DNA of 64,000 bases from Bin87 sp965207585 (GTDB lineage: Bacteria; Chloroflexota; Dehalococcoidia; Lucifugimonadales; UBA3495), in assembly GCA_965207585.1 (NCBI GenBank), contig CBDBMT010000003.1, positions 3,348,001 to 3,412,000 on the forward strand, written 5' to 3'. The position numbers and the translations under genes were made by a program. Shown piece after piece: positions 26,964 to 34,776 of this stretch. The notes under the pieces are model-generated. The model was not told the origin of the DNA. It made no database searches and saw only the letters and a program-made list of their open reading frames with translations. How positions within the stretch are numbered: position 1 is the stretch's first letter; each line of letters opens with the position of its first letter.

Positions 26964-27080
26964 CTAGCCGCCAGAGTGATAGCCCCACTGATAGACGCCG
27001 TACATTAGCAGGAACCAGGCGGCAGACCCCGCCAACGACGCGATGAGCGCAATCGCCGTTTTTTTGGCGTTGGATTTCAT
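26964..27080 (-). CDS. Very small membrane protein (38 residues)
   Basis: This short frame has a perfect GGGAGG four bases before the ATG (MKSNAKKTAIALIASLAG). It has a basic N-terminus, one transmembrane helix (about 8-27) and a short tail with GVYQWGYHSGG. A TGCTATGAT promoter lies about 55 bases upstream. It is 40 bases upstream of the 93-residue coiled-coil gene, so a small operon (two miniproteins, then CoA-transferases) is likely. Its function is unknown. Confidence 0.65.
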   Translation of the reverse strand: MKSNAKKTAIALIASLAGSAAWFLLMYGVYQWGYHSGG

Positions 27081-27135
27081 CATTCCTCCCTGCCAACCCT
27101 GTTGGTCGTTTCCAATCCTCAACCCCAGTACGGCA

Positions 27136-27144
27136 ATCATAGCA
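27136..27144 (-). promoter_or_regulatory. Extended -10 promoter for the small membrane protein operon
   Basis: The minus strand reads TGCTATGAT. It lies downstream of the preceding gene's stop (27165), so it would drive the 38-residue gene and the CoA-transferases. Confidence 0.45.
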
Positions 27145-27164
27145 GATTGGCCGGATGCGCCTGC

Positions 27165-27731
27165 CTAATCCTCCGGCGATGCCGATAGCGATGCGGGGGC
27201 TGCGTCTAGAATGTCCGCAATCAGGCGGGCGATGTCCGGCGGGCTGAAAACCGTCCCCGCCAAGGGCGAGGGATCGTCGCGCCACATGTCGTCCAGGCAA
27301 TTCGCCAGTACAAACAGGTGCCACTCGTCCTCCTCGGGCAGGTCTGCGATGGTGTTATGCGCGAGGTAGGCCGCGATGCTGTCCTGGCCACGCGACGCGC
27401 TTTTGGCCGCTTGGGCCGCGAACAGAATGCGGCTACGTATCCTCTCAGGCAGATCGTCACAGTTGAAACTTCCAGCGCCATCCTGTAGCCCATAGCAGGT
27501 CATCATGACCGCCGGCTCAATGTCGTCTTGGTATTCAGCCGCGTCCGCCACTTCGTTGCGGAGCGGCCAGTATTCCGTCGCCAACGCGTAGCCCACGTCC
27601 CAGGCATCCCGGATTTCGTGAGCCCCACCGCCAGCTTTGGGGACATCGTTCCAATCGGAACGACGCAGCCACTCCGACCAGACGCTACGGTTGTGCGCCT
27701 GGTCGGTTTCGCTGAGTACGGGAGACGTCAT
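27165..27731 (-). CDS. Hypothetical protein, acidic and soluble
   Basis: The product is 188 residues, acidic and helical, with no membrane segment. It has clustered acidic and aromatic residues (WNDVPKAGGGAHEIRDAWDVGYA; LPEEDEWHLFVLANCLDDMW) and no motif I recognise. Its ATG overlaps the cyclase TGA by one base (ATGA), so the two are cotranscribed and probably coupled. The pairing with a cyclase may be meaningful, but no role is inferred. Confidence 0.7.
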   Translation of the reverse strand: MTSPVLSETDQAHNRSVWSEWLRRSDWNDVPKAGGGAHEIRDAWDVGYALATEYWPLRNEVADAAEYQDDIEPAVMMTCYGLQDGAGSFNCDDLPERIRSRILFAAQAAKSASRGQDSIAAYLAHNTIADLPEEDEWHLFVLANCLDDMWRDDPSPLAGTVFSPPDIARLIADILDAAPASLSASPED

Positions 27732-28666
27732 CAGAACGTCGCCAATGGGTTCACCGGCGACCCGGTGGCGTTATGCCAGCGCAGCGGAGCGACGGTGAAC
27801 ATAAAGTCCCACCGGTTCAGCCTCTGGCACACCGGCGCGACCTCGTCGAAATTCGCCGCGTCAATCAGCCACAGACCCATGCCGACGATGCCAACCTTGT
27901 GGATCGGCAGCCCGACGTACGGGTATTCTCCGGGCGCAACGTCCCAGGATGCGTCGCACGCCGCGATGGACACGCCGCGCTCTCGCAGCCAGGGCAGAGT
28001 CTCCGCGTGCAGACCCGGACGTCCTTCGGCAGCCGTCGGGGGGCCAACCTCCTGCCGACGCTTGTACCAGCCCAGCCGTATGCACAGCGCGTCCCCTTCC
28101 GTGACCCGAACGCCCTGGGCCTCTTCAGCCGCCTCCAGGTCGGCGGTGAACACCGGCTCGTTGGCGTCGAGCCAGTCCCGGCCCTTCACGCCGGCGATAT
28201 CCAGCAGCACACCGCGTGTCACCACGCCGTTCTTCACGGCATCAACGGCCCCGGCTCCCGCCTTGTTGGCATTGTTGATCAAACCCGCATCCTTGCCGTT
28301 GTACATCTTGCCGTTCCAGAACTGGTGACACAGGCTGTCCAGGTGCGTGACGGTGAGCCCGTGGAACGACACGCCCAAAAAGTCGCTGGCGCCGCCGCCA
28401 CCCTCCGATGGCGCCGACTCGCCCGTGGACACCATGTAGTGCAGCGGCGGGATGCTGGTGACGTCCGCCGCCATCTCCGGCACCAGCAGCCGTGAGCAGG
28501 TGACACTGATGCCTTCCCGCACCAGGCCGGCCGCCTCCTTCCGCTTCGCATCCGTGATCAGGTTCAGCGTGCCCAGTTCGTCGTCATCGCCCCAGCGTCC
28601 CCAGTTGCTCAGCGATTCGAACCAGCCCAATACTTGCTCTTCCGTGGGAATGGTCGGTGTGGTCAT
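27731..28666 (-). CDS. Cyclase/kynurenine formamidase-like metal hydrolase
   Basis: This 311-residue protein belongs to the cyclase family (PF04199 type), zinc or manganese hydrolases that open amides or lactones. The metal motif HxGTHxDxxxH appears as HGLTVTHLDSLCH, so the His/Asp pattern is largely kept. Other family blocks are DDELGTLNLITDAKR near the N-terminus and CDASWDVAPGEYPYVGLPIHKVG. The ATG follows GGAGG. Members hydrolyse N-formylkynurenine or cyclic substrates; the substrate here is unknown. It is divergent from the methyltransferase, with the two starts 109 bases apart. Confidence 0.92.
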   Translation of the reverse strand: MTTPTIPTEEQVLGWFESLSNWGRWGDDDELGTLNLITDAKRKEAAGLVREGISVTCSRLLVPEMAADVTSIPPLHYMVSTGESAPSEGGGGASDFLGVSFHGLTVTHLDSLCHQFWNGKMYNGKDAGLINNANKAGAGAVDAVKNGVVTRGVLLDIAGVKGRDWLDANEPVFTADLEAAEEAQGVRVTEGDALCIRLGWYKRRQEVGPPTAAEGRPGLHAETLPWLRERGVSIAACDASWDVAPGEYPYVGLPIHKVGIVGMGLWLIDAANFDEVAPVCQRLNRWDFMFTVAPLRWHNATGSPVNPLATF

Positions 28667-28759
28667 GGTGGTCCCTCCGATGCGGTCAATGTCTCCGTAT
28701 CACCTACCAGTTGGGGCGATTGTAGAGACCGCCACCGGGCGGGTCAACGGGGATTGCAG

Positions 28760-28768
28760 TGCTAAAAT
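28760..28768 (+). promoter_or_regulatory. Extended -10 promoter, apparently leaderless, for the methyltransferase
   Basis: TGCTAAAAT ends seven bases before the ATG at 28776, so transcription would start on or next to the start codon. No Shine-Dalgarno is present, as expected for a leaderless message. Confidence 0.6.
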
Positions 28769-28775
28769 CCAACCC

Positions 28776-30179
28776 ATGACCAACGCAACTACCCCCAACT
28801 TCGCCGACCGCACCATCTGGACCGGGGACAACCTCGAAATTCTGCGCGGCCTCAACTCCGCGTCGGTTGACCTGATTTACCTCGATCCGCCCTTCAACTC
28901 CAACCGCAACTACGCCGCCCCGGTGGGTTCAGCCGCCGCCGGCGCCGCCTTCAAGGACACCTGGACCCTGTCCGACCTAGACGTGGCCTGGATGGGCCTC
29001 ATCGCCGACGAGCAGCCGGCCATGTACCAGGTTCTCCAGACCGCCGGCCTCACCCACGGCAAGGGGATGCAGTCCTACCTCTGCATGATGGCCGTCCGCC
29101 TGCTGGAAATGCGCCGCGTCCTCAAGGACACCGGCTCCATCTACCTGCACTGCGACCCGACGGCCAGCCACTACCTGAAGACGTTGATGGACAGCATTTA
29201 TGGGGTGCGGAATTTTCGCAACGAGATCATCTGGAAAAGATCTGATGCGAAAGGCAACACTGGTCAAGGAGCGAAACATTTCGCGCGCGTGAACGACCAT
29301 CTGCTGCTGTACGTGAAAACCGACCGGAACGTGTTCAATTCACAGTACGGTCCGCTGGATCCCGGCTACGTGGAACGATTTTACAGATACTCAGATCCAG
29401 ATGGGCGGAGGTACAAACTGGACAATATGTTGGGGCCGGGAGGCGCCGCCAAGGGGAACCCGCAGTATGAAGTCATGGGTGTTACCCGATACTGGCGGTA
29501 TTCTCAAGAGCGAATGCGAGAACTGATTGCAGAAGGCAGAGTAGCCCAAACCAAGCCCGGCAACGTTCCAATGTACAAACGGTATTTGGATGAATCTCTT
29601 GGCACGCCAGTCTCCACCAATTGGGCTGACATCTCCCTTGTCCGGGGTTGGTCTAAAGAGCGCATCGGCTACCCCACGCAGAAGCCCCTCGCCCTGCTGG
29701 AGCGCATCATCAAGGCGTCCTCCAATGAGGGCGACGTGGTGCTGGACCCATTCTGCGGCTGCGCTACCGCCTGCGTGGCCGCCGAGAACCTGGGCCGCCG
29801 CTGGATTGGCATCGACATATCGCCCAAAGCCGTCGAGCTGGTCAACATGCGCCTCCAGCAGACCATGGGCGAGCTCTTCCACAACCGACTGGTGACCGCC
29901 CGCACCGACGTTCCCCGGCGCACCGACATCGACGCGCCCATCCCCTACCGCCAGAATAAGCACGTCCTCTTCGGCCAGCAGGAGGGCCGTTGCAACGGCT
30001 GCAAGTCCGCGTTCGAGTTCCGCCACCTGGAGGTCGACCACGTCATCCCGCAGTCGTCCGGCGGCACGGATCACATCGAAAACCTGCAACTCCTCTGCGC
30101 CCACTGCAACCGCGTGAAGGGGGATAGGCCGCAGGAATACCTGGTAGCCCGCCTCCGCGAAATGGGCATGGCGGCGTGA
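28776..30179 (+). CDS. Site-specific DNA methyltransferase fused to an HNH endonuclease domain
   Basis: This 467-residue protein joins an N6-adenine/N4-cytosine DNA methyltransferase and a nuclease domain. Motif IV (LIYLDPPFNSN) is near residues 31-42 and the SAM motif I (DPFCGCATACVAAENLGR) is near 325, the beta-class order. The middle part (about residues 145-290) is the target-recognition region and is more A/T-rich than its flanks. The C-terminus (about 395-455) is an HNH domain with paired zinc cysteines: RCNGCKSAFEF, LEVDHVIPQSSGGTDH, LLCAHCNRVKGD. One polypeptide could thus modify and cut DNA; alternatively, the HNH only assists recognition. A leaderless promoter drives it. Confidence 0.95.
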   Translation: MTNATTPNFADRTIWTGDNLEILRGLNSASVDLIYLDPPFNSNRNYAAPVGSAAAGAAFKDTWTLSDLDVAWMGLIADEQPAMYQVLQTAGLTHGKGMQSYLCMMAVRLLEMRRVLKDTGSIYLHCDPTASHYLKTLMDSIYGVRNFRNEIIWKRSDAKGNTGQGAKHFARVNDHLLLYVKTDRNVFNSQYGPLDPGYVERFYRYSDPDGRRYKLDNMLGPGGAAKGNPQYEVMGVTRYWRYSQERMRELIAEGRVAQTKPGNVPMYKRYLDESLGTPVSTNWADISLVRGWSKERIGYPTQKPLALLERIIKASSNEGDVVLDPFCGCATACVAAENLGRRWIGIDISPKAVELVNMRLQQTMGELFHNRLVTARTDVPRRTDIDAPIPYRQNKHVLFGQQEGRCNGCKSAFEFRHLEVDHVIPQSSGGTDHIENLQLLCAHCNRVKGDRPQEYLVARLREMGMAA

Positions 30180-30191
30180 TGGAGCTATTCC

Positions 30192-30533
30192 ATGGCTGAT
30201 GACATCAAAGAATCCAAAGTCCTGGAACAAGCTATGCTTGCGTTGCTTGATGATATGGCGCACGTGGAAAGCCGGATCCATCAAGGTCCCAAAAAATTCG
30301 ATGCATATCCCAGCCATGTTCAACTGGCTGCGCTGAGGATGGTTCTTTCAGCTGGTTTCAAGGAGCAGAACGGTACCATTACGTGGGAAGGGTGGAAATA
30401 TCGTTATTCCAAACACCATCCTGCAAGAAGTTGGCTACAAGCCAATTGGTTCCCGACGACTGTCGCGGCTGCGACGATCTTGACCAGCATTGCGGTTGCG
30501 GTGACATCGGCACTGGCGCTCGTTTTATCGTAG
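30192..30533 (+). CDS. Hypothetical protein with C-terminal transmembrane helix
   Basis: The product is 113 residues; the ATG follows GGAG. The first 85 residues are amphipathic and charged, and the last 25 (NWFPTTVAAATILTSIAVAV) form one transmembrane segment, so it is tail-anchored. It sits 12 bases downstream of the methyltransferase, probably in its operon. I recognise no family. Its location in a toxin-antitoxin cluster hints at an accessory function, but nothing stronger. Confidence 0.6.
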   Translation: MADDIKESKVLEQAMLALLDDMAHVESRIHQGPKKFDAYPSHVQLAALRMVLSAGFKEQNGTITWEGWKYRYSKHHPARSWLQANWFPTTVAAATILTSIAVAVTSALALVLS

Positions 30534-30556
30534 GGTAACGCTAAGGGCATCGTCTC

Positions 30557-30793
30557 ATGGAGTTCACTGAGTACTTCCAATCGATTAGCCGGCGTCCTGA
30601 CCGCTCTTTCATAACGCTTGAGTGGATTCAGCGGGTGATTGACCACCCGGTTCGTGAAATGGTGCAGTCCGACGGACGAATCAGACGATGGGCGCCAATT
30701 GCGGAGATGGACGGCAGGTACTTGAGAGTGGTCCTACTTCCTGATGGAATCACCGTCCACAATGCGTTTTTTGACCGGAGGTTCAGGCTATGA
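30557..30793 (+). CDS. DUF4258-like small toxin candidate
   Basis: This 78-residue protein resembles DUF4258 proteins, RelE-like RNase-fold toxins: an N-terminal helix (SFITLEWIQRVIDHP), a basic RIRRWAPI strand, and YLRVVLLPDGITVHNAFFDRRF at the end. The stop overlaps the next start (ATGA). That next gene is a DUF2283 protein, its usual partner. No catalytic residues can be identified from sequence alone, so toxicity is inferred from family and pairing. Confidence 0.75.
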   Translation: MEFTEYFQSISRRPDRSFITLEWIQRVIDHPVREMVQSDGRIRRWAPIAEMDGRYLRVVLLPDGITVHNAFFDRRFRL

Positions 30794-31020
30794 AGGTCAA
30801 ATACTTTTCGGATACCGATACCCTGTACATCGAACTCTATCCCGCCAAGGTCGATGAAACGCGAGACCTGGACGAGGACACGCTTCTGGACCTGGACGCC
30901 GCCGGCCGGCTGTGCGCCCTGACGATAGAGCACGCGAGCGATCGCATGGACATCCCGGCGTTTTCCTACGAGCATATCCCGCCCTTGCCCGGCAACCAGC
31001 ATCTCGTCGGTGCTGAATAG
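30790..31020 (+). CDS. DUF2283 antitoxin-like protein
   Basis: This 76-residue protein matches DUF2283 well: MKVKYFSDTDTLYIEL, an acidic middle (ETRDLDEDTLLDLDAAG), and a C-terminal strand with LTIEHAS. DUF2283 commonly follows DUF4258, and the two are believed to form a type II toxin-antitoxin pair. It overlaps the preceding gene by four bases, so expression is coupled. It contains no obvious DNA-binding motif. Confidence 0.8.
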   Translation: MKVKYFSDTDTLYIELYPAKVDETRDLDEDTLLDLDAAGRLCALTIEHASDRMDIPAFSYEHIPPLPGNQHLVGAE

Positions 31021-31105
31021 GGCAATAGCCGCCTGGGCGTGCCGCCGGGGACACACCGGTGGACGGTGGCCCGATCCCAGTATGACATCAAAACGGAGGT
31101 GTGAA

Positions 31106-31393
31106 ATGTCGTTCAGGCCCCAACGTGACAAGCCCATGCCAAAGGGACTTGTCCACGGGATGACCTCGATCATGTTCGAAAGCGCGTTAACGCCGGCAGA
31201 GCCGCCACAGCCGTCTGATGACCGTCCCTCTCACCAAGGGGACCCTGATATGAAAACCGTAGCTGAAATTCAGCAGGCCATTCTAAAACTACATAAAGCC
31301 GACTACGCTCAACTGAGTCGCTGGTTTCACGAACTGGATTGGCAACTGCGGGAGGCGGAAATCGAGCAAGTTTCCTGCGATGGCAAGCAGTAA
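31106..31393 (+). CDS. Truncated antitoxin-like protein, orphan
   Basis: This frame has two plausible starts: ATG at 31106 (GGAGG eight bases upstream, 95 residues) and ATG at 31250 (AAGGGGA upstream, 47 residues). The second begins the family-like part, MKTVAEIQQAILKLHKADY, followed by LSRWFHELDWQLREAEIEQ, which matches short addiction-module antitoxins. These usually continue with a GKLD... tail, but this one stops after DGKQ. No ParE-like toxin follows; a 41-residue frame (31380-31505) overlaps the end but has no toxin features. It looks like a decayed or orphan antitoxin. Confidence 0.6.
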   Translation: MSFRPQRDKPMPKGLVHGMTSIMFESALTPAEPPQPSDDRPSHQGDPDMKTVAEIQQAILKLHKADYAQLSRWFHELDWQLREAEIEQVSCDGKQ

Positions 31394-31558
31394 ATCCAGC
31401 TCGCCCAAGCCGGCCAAGCATAAGCCGGCGGCACGTTGCAAGAACTCTGATGCAACCATCCCGTTCATCCATGCACAGGAACCGGGGCATTGCGCGGTGC
31501 TGTAACACCGTGCTAATTGAAAACCGGAAACTATACCCATGCAAATCATGGAGGTCCC

Positions 31559-31894
31559 ATGGCCGAACCATCCAACCTTTATGCCGACCGGCCTAACTCG
31601 GGCAAAGTGTTGCACGTCATTCCGTCCGATTGTTCATGGAATGGTGATTGGGAGTTGACCGCAGACCTCGTGGTGGAGATTCAGGCTTCCGCGGAGGAAG
31701 TGCTGGCTGTCTCTCATCATTTGGAGGTTGAGGAGTACGGAGAGGGCGCATCGATTGAAGAGGCGGTTCAGGACCTGCTGACGTCGCTGTCGGAGTACCG
31801 CGAATCTTTGGAAGAGCGGGAGGCGAGACTTGGCGTATCCGCCGCCGCCGACCTTGCGAAATTGCGTGGCATCATCCGCCGGTGTCATTGGTAA
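31559..31894 (+). CDS. HicB-like antitoxin candidate
   Basis: This 111-residue acidic protein starts at the ATG at 31559, four bases after GGAGG. Its core (GDWELTADLVVEIQASAEEV; EGASIEEAVQDLLTSLSEYRE) has the HicB-like beta-beta-alpha pattern with a C-terminal helix. It is followed six bases later by a HicA-like gene, the reverse of the commonest hicA-hicB order but seen in related pairs. The assignment rests on layout and short motifs. Confidence 0.65.
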   Translation: MAEPSNLYADRPNSGKVLHVIPSDCSWNGDWELTADLVVEIQASAEEVLAVSHHLEVEEYGEGASIEEAVQDLLTSLSEYRESLEEREARLGVSAAADLAKLRGIIRRCHW

Positions 31895-31900
31895 GCCCGG

Positions 31901-32167
31901 ATGGACGTAAGGGAGTTGCAACGGGCTTTGCGTCGTAAGCTGGGCGCGGTAGAAGATAGGCGTCGCCACCATGTTTTCTGGTGGTTCGAGTTCGACGGCC
32001 GGGAACATCGGGTCGCAAAATTTTCGCACTCCAGCCGTGGCCAATTGCCCCAATACATTCTTTCGGATACCGCCAAACGGCTGAAGCTCACCAACTCTGA
32101 ACTTGACGACTTGGTAAATTGTCCGCTGACAGGAGACGAATTCCAGCGCTTGTGGGCAATCCGCTAA
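31901..32167 (+). CDS. HicA-like toxin candidate
   Basis: This 88-residue basic protein shows a HicA-type double-stranded-RNA-binding fold pattern: an N-terminal helix (LQRALRRKLG), a His-rich RRRHHVFWWFEFDG strand carrying the candidate active His, and a C-terminal LTNSELDDLVNCPLTGDEFQRL helix. It would cut mRNA and be held by the preceding antitoxin. The start follows the antitoxin stop by six bases. The gene ends close to a dispersed 29-bp repeat. Confidence 0.7.
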   Translation: MDVRELQRALRRKLGAVEDRRRHHVFWWFEFDGREHRVAKFSHSSRGQLPQYILSDTAKRLKLTNSELDDLVNCPLTGDEFQRLWAIR

Positions 32168-32207
32168 TGCGCGCTATGGACATCCCCTGCTGATCCAACG
32201 TCTCCAC

Positions 32208-32236
32208 ATCCCGTTCATCCTGTCCATCGATGTAAA
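32208..32236. repeat. Dispersed 29-bp repeat, copy A
   Basis: ATCCCGTTCATCCTGTCCATCG continues to TGTAAA. Related copies lie at 35863-35892 (inverted), 36492-36520 and 40812-40840. This copy lies between convergent genes, 40 bases past the HicA-like stop. Confidence 0.75.
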
Positions 32237-32239
32237 GAT

Positions 32240-33502
32240 TCACGCCTCCCGCAGCCGTCGCGACAGCAGGCACAGAAACACCGCCGCCGAGCCGGCAATC
32301 CCCAGGTACAGCGCCGTCAGCGGTGCGCCGATCTGTGTCACCATCCACCCGTTCAGCGCGCTGGCCGGGAAGTGCGCCTGGATCGACAGCACGCGCATTC
32401 CGCCCATGCGACCCCGAAACTCGGGATCCGAGTTCCCCATCAGCACCGTCATCACCAGCACCAGCGACACGGAACGACCGATGCCTGTCAACACCTTGAT
32501 TGCCAGGGCCACCACCAGCACGGCCCCAAAGGGCAACAGCCCCGGCAGCGTCAGAACGGCGGCGGCGAACAGGATCATCGACCCGTGCCAACCGCCGTTC
32601 ACCGCCCACACCAGCCACCATCCCTGCCGCCGCAGGTTGCCGATGCCGGCCACCACCAATGCACCGATCACCGCGCCCGCGCCCATCGCCCCGTTGAGCA
32701 GCCCCAGCACCTCCGGCCCGCCTTGCAGCGTTTCCTTGGCGAAGATGGGCATCAGTGCCGTGGTGAACGGAAAGCCGGTCACGTTGTACATCGCCGCGAT
32801 CAGCAGCGCCATGAACAGTTCCTTGCGCTGCCACACGTGCCGCAAGCCTTCGCCGACTCCGATGATGATCTGCTTGGGCGTGGTGTTGCCTGCGGTTGCG
32901 TTGCGCGTCCGAACCATCAGGGCCAGCAACGCTCCGACTACATACAGCACGCCGATGAATCCGAACAATCCGGCCGGTGTGAGGGGCGTATACAGGAAAC
33001 CGCCGACGATCGGCCCCACAAACTGCGTCAGGTTCTGTCCCAAACCCAGCATGGCCACGGCGTTGGTGAGACGCTCTCGCGGTACCGTGTCGATCAGCAG
33101 GGCGTTCGTGACCGGAAGCTCGATGGTCCGAAACGCGCCGCCTCCGAGAATGATCACGAAGATCATCCAGACCTTGAGCGCATCCGCAAGCAGCAGGGCC
33201 ATCAGCAGGAACGCCAGCGCCGCCGCAATGAAATGACCCGCCGCCATGAGCAGCCGCCTGGGCATCCGGTCCACCACCGCGCCGGCGAAAACCGAAAGGA
33301 ACGCCAGACCCAGGGCCGAGCCGCCGGCCAGCCCGACGAGCAGAGCGTCGCCGGTCAACTCCAGCACCAGCCAGAGCACCGCGATGATCTCCATCTGCCG
33401 GCCGGCCATGGCGATGTTGGCGGACACCCAGACCAGCGAAAAGTCGCGCCGCCGGAACGAGCCGAAGGTCTCGCTGGCTCGGGCGCCCAGGAATGTGGCC
33501 AA
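32240..33502 (-). CDS. MFS-family exporter (12 transmembrane helices)
   Basis: This 420-residue MFS_3-like transporter (EntS/enterobactin-exporter and macrolide-efflux type) starts at a TTG, with GGGGGG upstream. Helices include MEIIAVLWLVLELTGDALLVG, FLSVFAGAVVDRMPRRLL (the conserved A-motif with RxxRR), and SVSLVLVMTVLM near the end. It probably exports a small hydrophobic compound using the proton gradient; the substrate is unknown. The TGCTATAAT promoter lies about 35 bases upstream and is back-to-back with the promoter of the next flavin oxidoreductase. It may be co-regulated with that gene. Confidence 0.92.
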   Translation of the reverse strand: MATFLGARASETFGSFRRRDFSLVWVSANIAMAGRQMEIIAVLWLVLELTGDALLVGLAGGSALGLAFLSVFAGAVVDRMPRRLLMAAGHFIAAALAFLLMALLLADALKVWMIFVIILGGGAFRTIELPVTNALLIDTVPRERLTNAVAMLGLGQNLTQFVGPIVGGFLYTPLTPAGLFGFIGVLYVVGALLALMVRTRNATAGNTTPKQIIIGVGEGLRHVWQRKELFMALLIAAMYNVTGFPFTTALMPIFAKETLQGGPEVLGLLNGAMGAGAVIGALVVAGIGNLRRQGWWLVWAVNGGWHGSMILFAAAVLTLPGLLPFGAVLVVALAIKVLTGIGRSVSLVLVMTVLMGNSDPEFRGRMGGMRVLSIQAHFPASALNGWMVTQIGAPLTALYLGIAGSAAVFLCLLSRRLREA

Positions 33503-33534
33503 GTTGCTAGACCCCCCCTCGCAAACCGGCGCCG

Positions 33535-33543
33535 ATTATAGCA
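33535..33543 (-). promoter_or_regulatory. Extended -10 promoter for the MFS exporter
   Basis: The minus strand reads TGCTATAAT, 33 bases before the TTG start. Confidence 0.6.
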
Positions 33544-33623
33544 CCGGGCTTTATACCCTACGGCATCGCCACCCACTCCTGAGGGCGGTAGGTCCAGATG
33601 AACCCGAACTTTCGACGCTCGCG

Positions 33624-33632
33624 TGGTAAAAT
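33624..33632 (+). promoter_or_regulatory. Extended -10 promoter for the second flavin oxidoreductase
   Basis: TGGTAAAAT, identical to the dnaG promoter word, ends 37 bases before the ATG at 33670. It is divergent from the MFS promoter about 80 bases away. Confidence 0.55.
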
Positions 33633-33669
33633 TTCGCATCTGACAAGCAGCATGGCTGGAGGCAACGGA

Positions 33670-34728
33670 ATGGAAATCGGCGTCGGACTGGACCACACCC
33701 TGGGAATGAATTGGGACGACCAGGCCAACCTGGCCCGCGAGGCCGCTGAGCTGGGTTATGAAAGCATCTGGACGCCCGAGAACATCGGCACCGACTCATT
33801 CCAGGTCTGCGCCCGCCGCTGGCAGGCCAGTTGCGACGTCGTCGAGGGCGGCCTGACCACCGGAATCGGCGTCTCGCCGGTGATGTACCGCACTCCGGTA
33901 GGTTTCGCCATGTCCGGCGGCACCATGAGCCAGCAAACCGGCGGCAAGTTCATCATGGGCATCGGCGCGGGCAGCGCCTACCGGCCCGCCAACCGCCGCG
34001 ACCTCGGTTTCCCCCGGGTTTCCGCCCTGAACCTCATGCGCGACTACCTGACCACCGTTCGTGGCCTGGTCCGCGGCGAGCGTGTTTCCTACCAGGGCGA
34101 ACACATCAACTACAACAACATTCGCCTCGCCATCCGCCCGGTGCCGAACACGCCCGTCTACCTGGGTACGCTGGGCCCCGAGATGCTGCGGCTGGCCGGC
34201 GAAATCGCCGACGGCGTGTGCCTCAACTGGTGCACTCCCGCCCAGATTGCCTGGAGCCGGGAGCGCATCGCCGAGGGCGCGGAGCGCGTCGGCCGTGACC
34301 CGTCCGAGTGCAAGGTCGTCGAGTACATCCGCATCTGCGTCGACGAGGACGAAGACGTCGCCCGCCGCGCCTTCGCCAAGAACTGCCTGGGCTACCCGTT
34401 GGGCGCTGCGGTTCCCACGGAGCGCGAGCGTCAGTTCGGTTACCGCGCCCACTTCGAGCGCATGGGATACACCGAGGAACTGGCCGGCGCCGACGCCATC
34501 CGTTCACGGGGTGGTGACATGGACGAGGTTGCGGACGCCTACCCGTCGGACGCCTTGCTGGCCGTCGGCTACTACGGCAAGCCCGACGGGGCCGCCGCCG
34601 CATTCGCCAAGCTGGCCGAGGGCCTGGATGTCGCCCTGGTTCGCGTCATCGCCGCCCGCCCCGAAATCGCCTCCACCCAGGCCGTCATGCACGCCTGCGC
34701 GCCCGAAAAAGTGCGGCCGCTGCTGTAG
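33670..34728 (+). CDS. LLM-class flavin-dependent oxidoreductase (second of four)
   Basis: This 352-residue luciferase-like protein starts at the ATG at 33670, seven bases after GGAGG. It shows MEIGVGLDHTLGMNW, ELGYESIWTPENIG, GGKFIMGIGAGSAYRP and a C-terminal region with CVDEDEDVARRAF, common to the F420- or FMN-dependent group. The next gene (34777) is another LLM member in the same direction 48 bases on, so the two may act on related substrates. The substrate is unknown. It is divergent from the MFS exporter. Confidence 0.93.
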   Translation: MEIGVGLDHTLGMNWDDQANLAREAAELGYESIWTPENIGTDSFQVCARRWQASCDVVEGGLTTGIGVSPVMYRTPVGFAMSGGTMSQQTGGKFIMGIGAGSAYRPANRRDLGFPRVSALNLMRDYLTTVRGLVRGERVSYQGEHINYNNIRLAIRPVPNTPVYLGTLGPEMLRLAGEIADGVCLNWCTPAQIAWSRERIAEGAERVGRDPSECKVVEYIRICVDEDEDVARRAFAKNCLGYPLGAAVPTERERQFGYRAHFERMGYTEELAGADAIRSRGGDMDEVADAYPSDALLAVGYYGKPDGAAAAFAKLAEGLDVALVRVIAARPEIASTQAVMHACAPEKVRPLL

Positions 34729-34776
34729 GCGGTTGTTGTTTGGATACGGATACCGCATCATTGCAAAGAGGCCATC

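Noticed and set aside
31380..31505. 41-codon frame overlapping the truncated antitoxin
   Set aside because: It has a weak ribosome site and Ser/Lys/Pro-rich sequence with no toxin feature; mentioned only in the neighbouring entry.
32372..33541. 389-codon plus-strand frame over the MFS gene
   Set aside because: His/Gln/Arg-rich antisense translation; the minus-strand gene has the expected transmembrane pattern.
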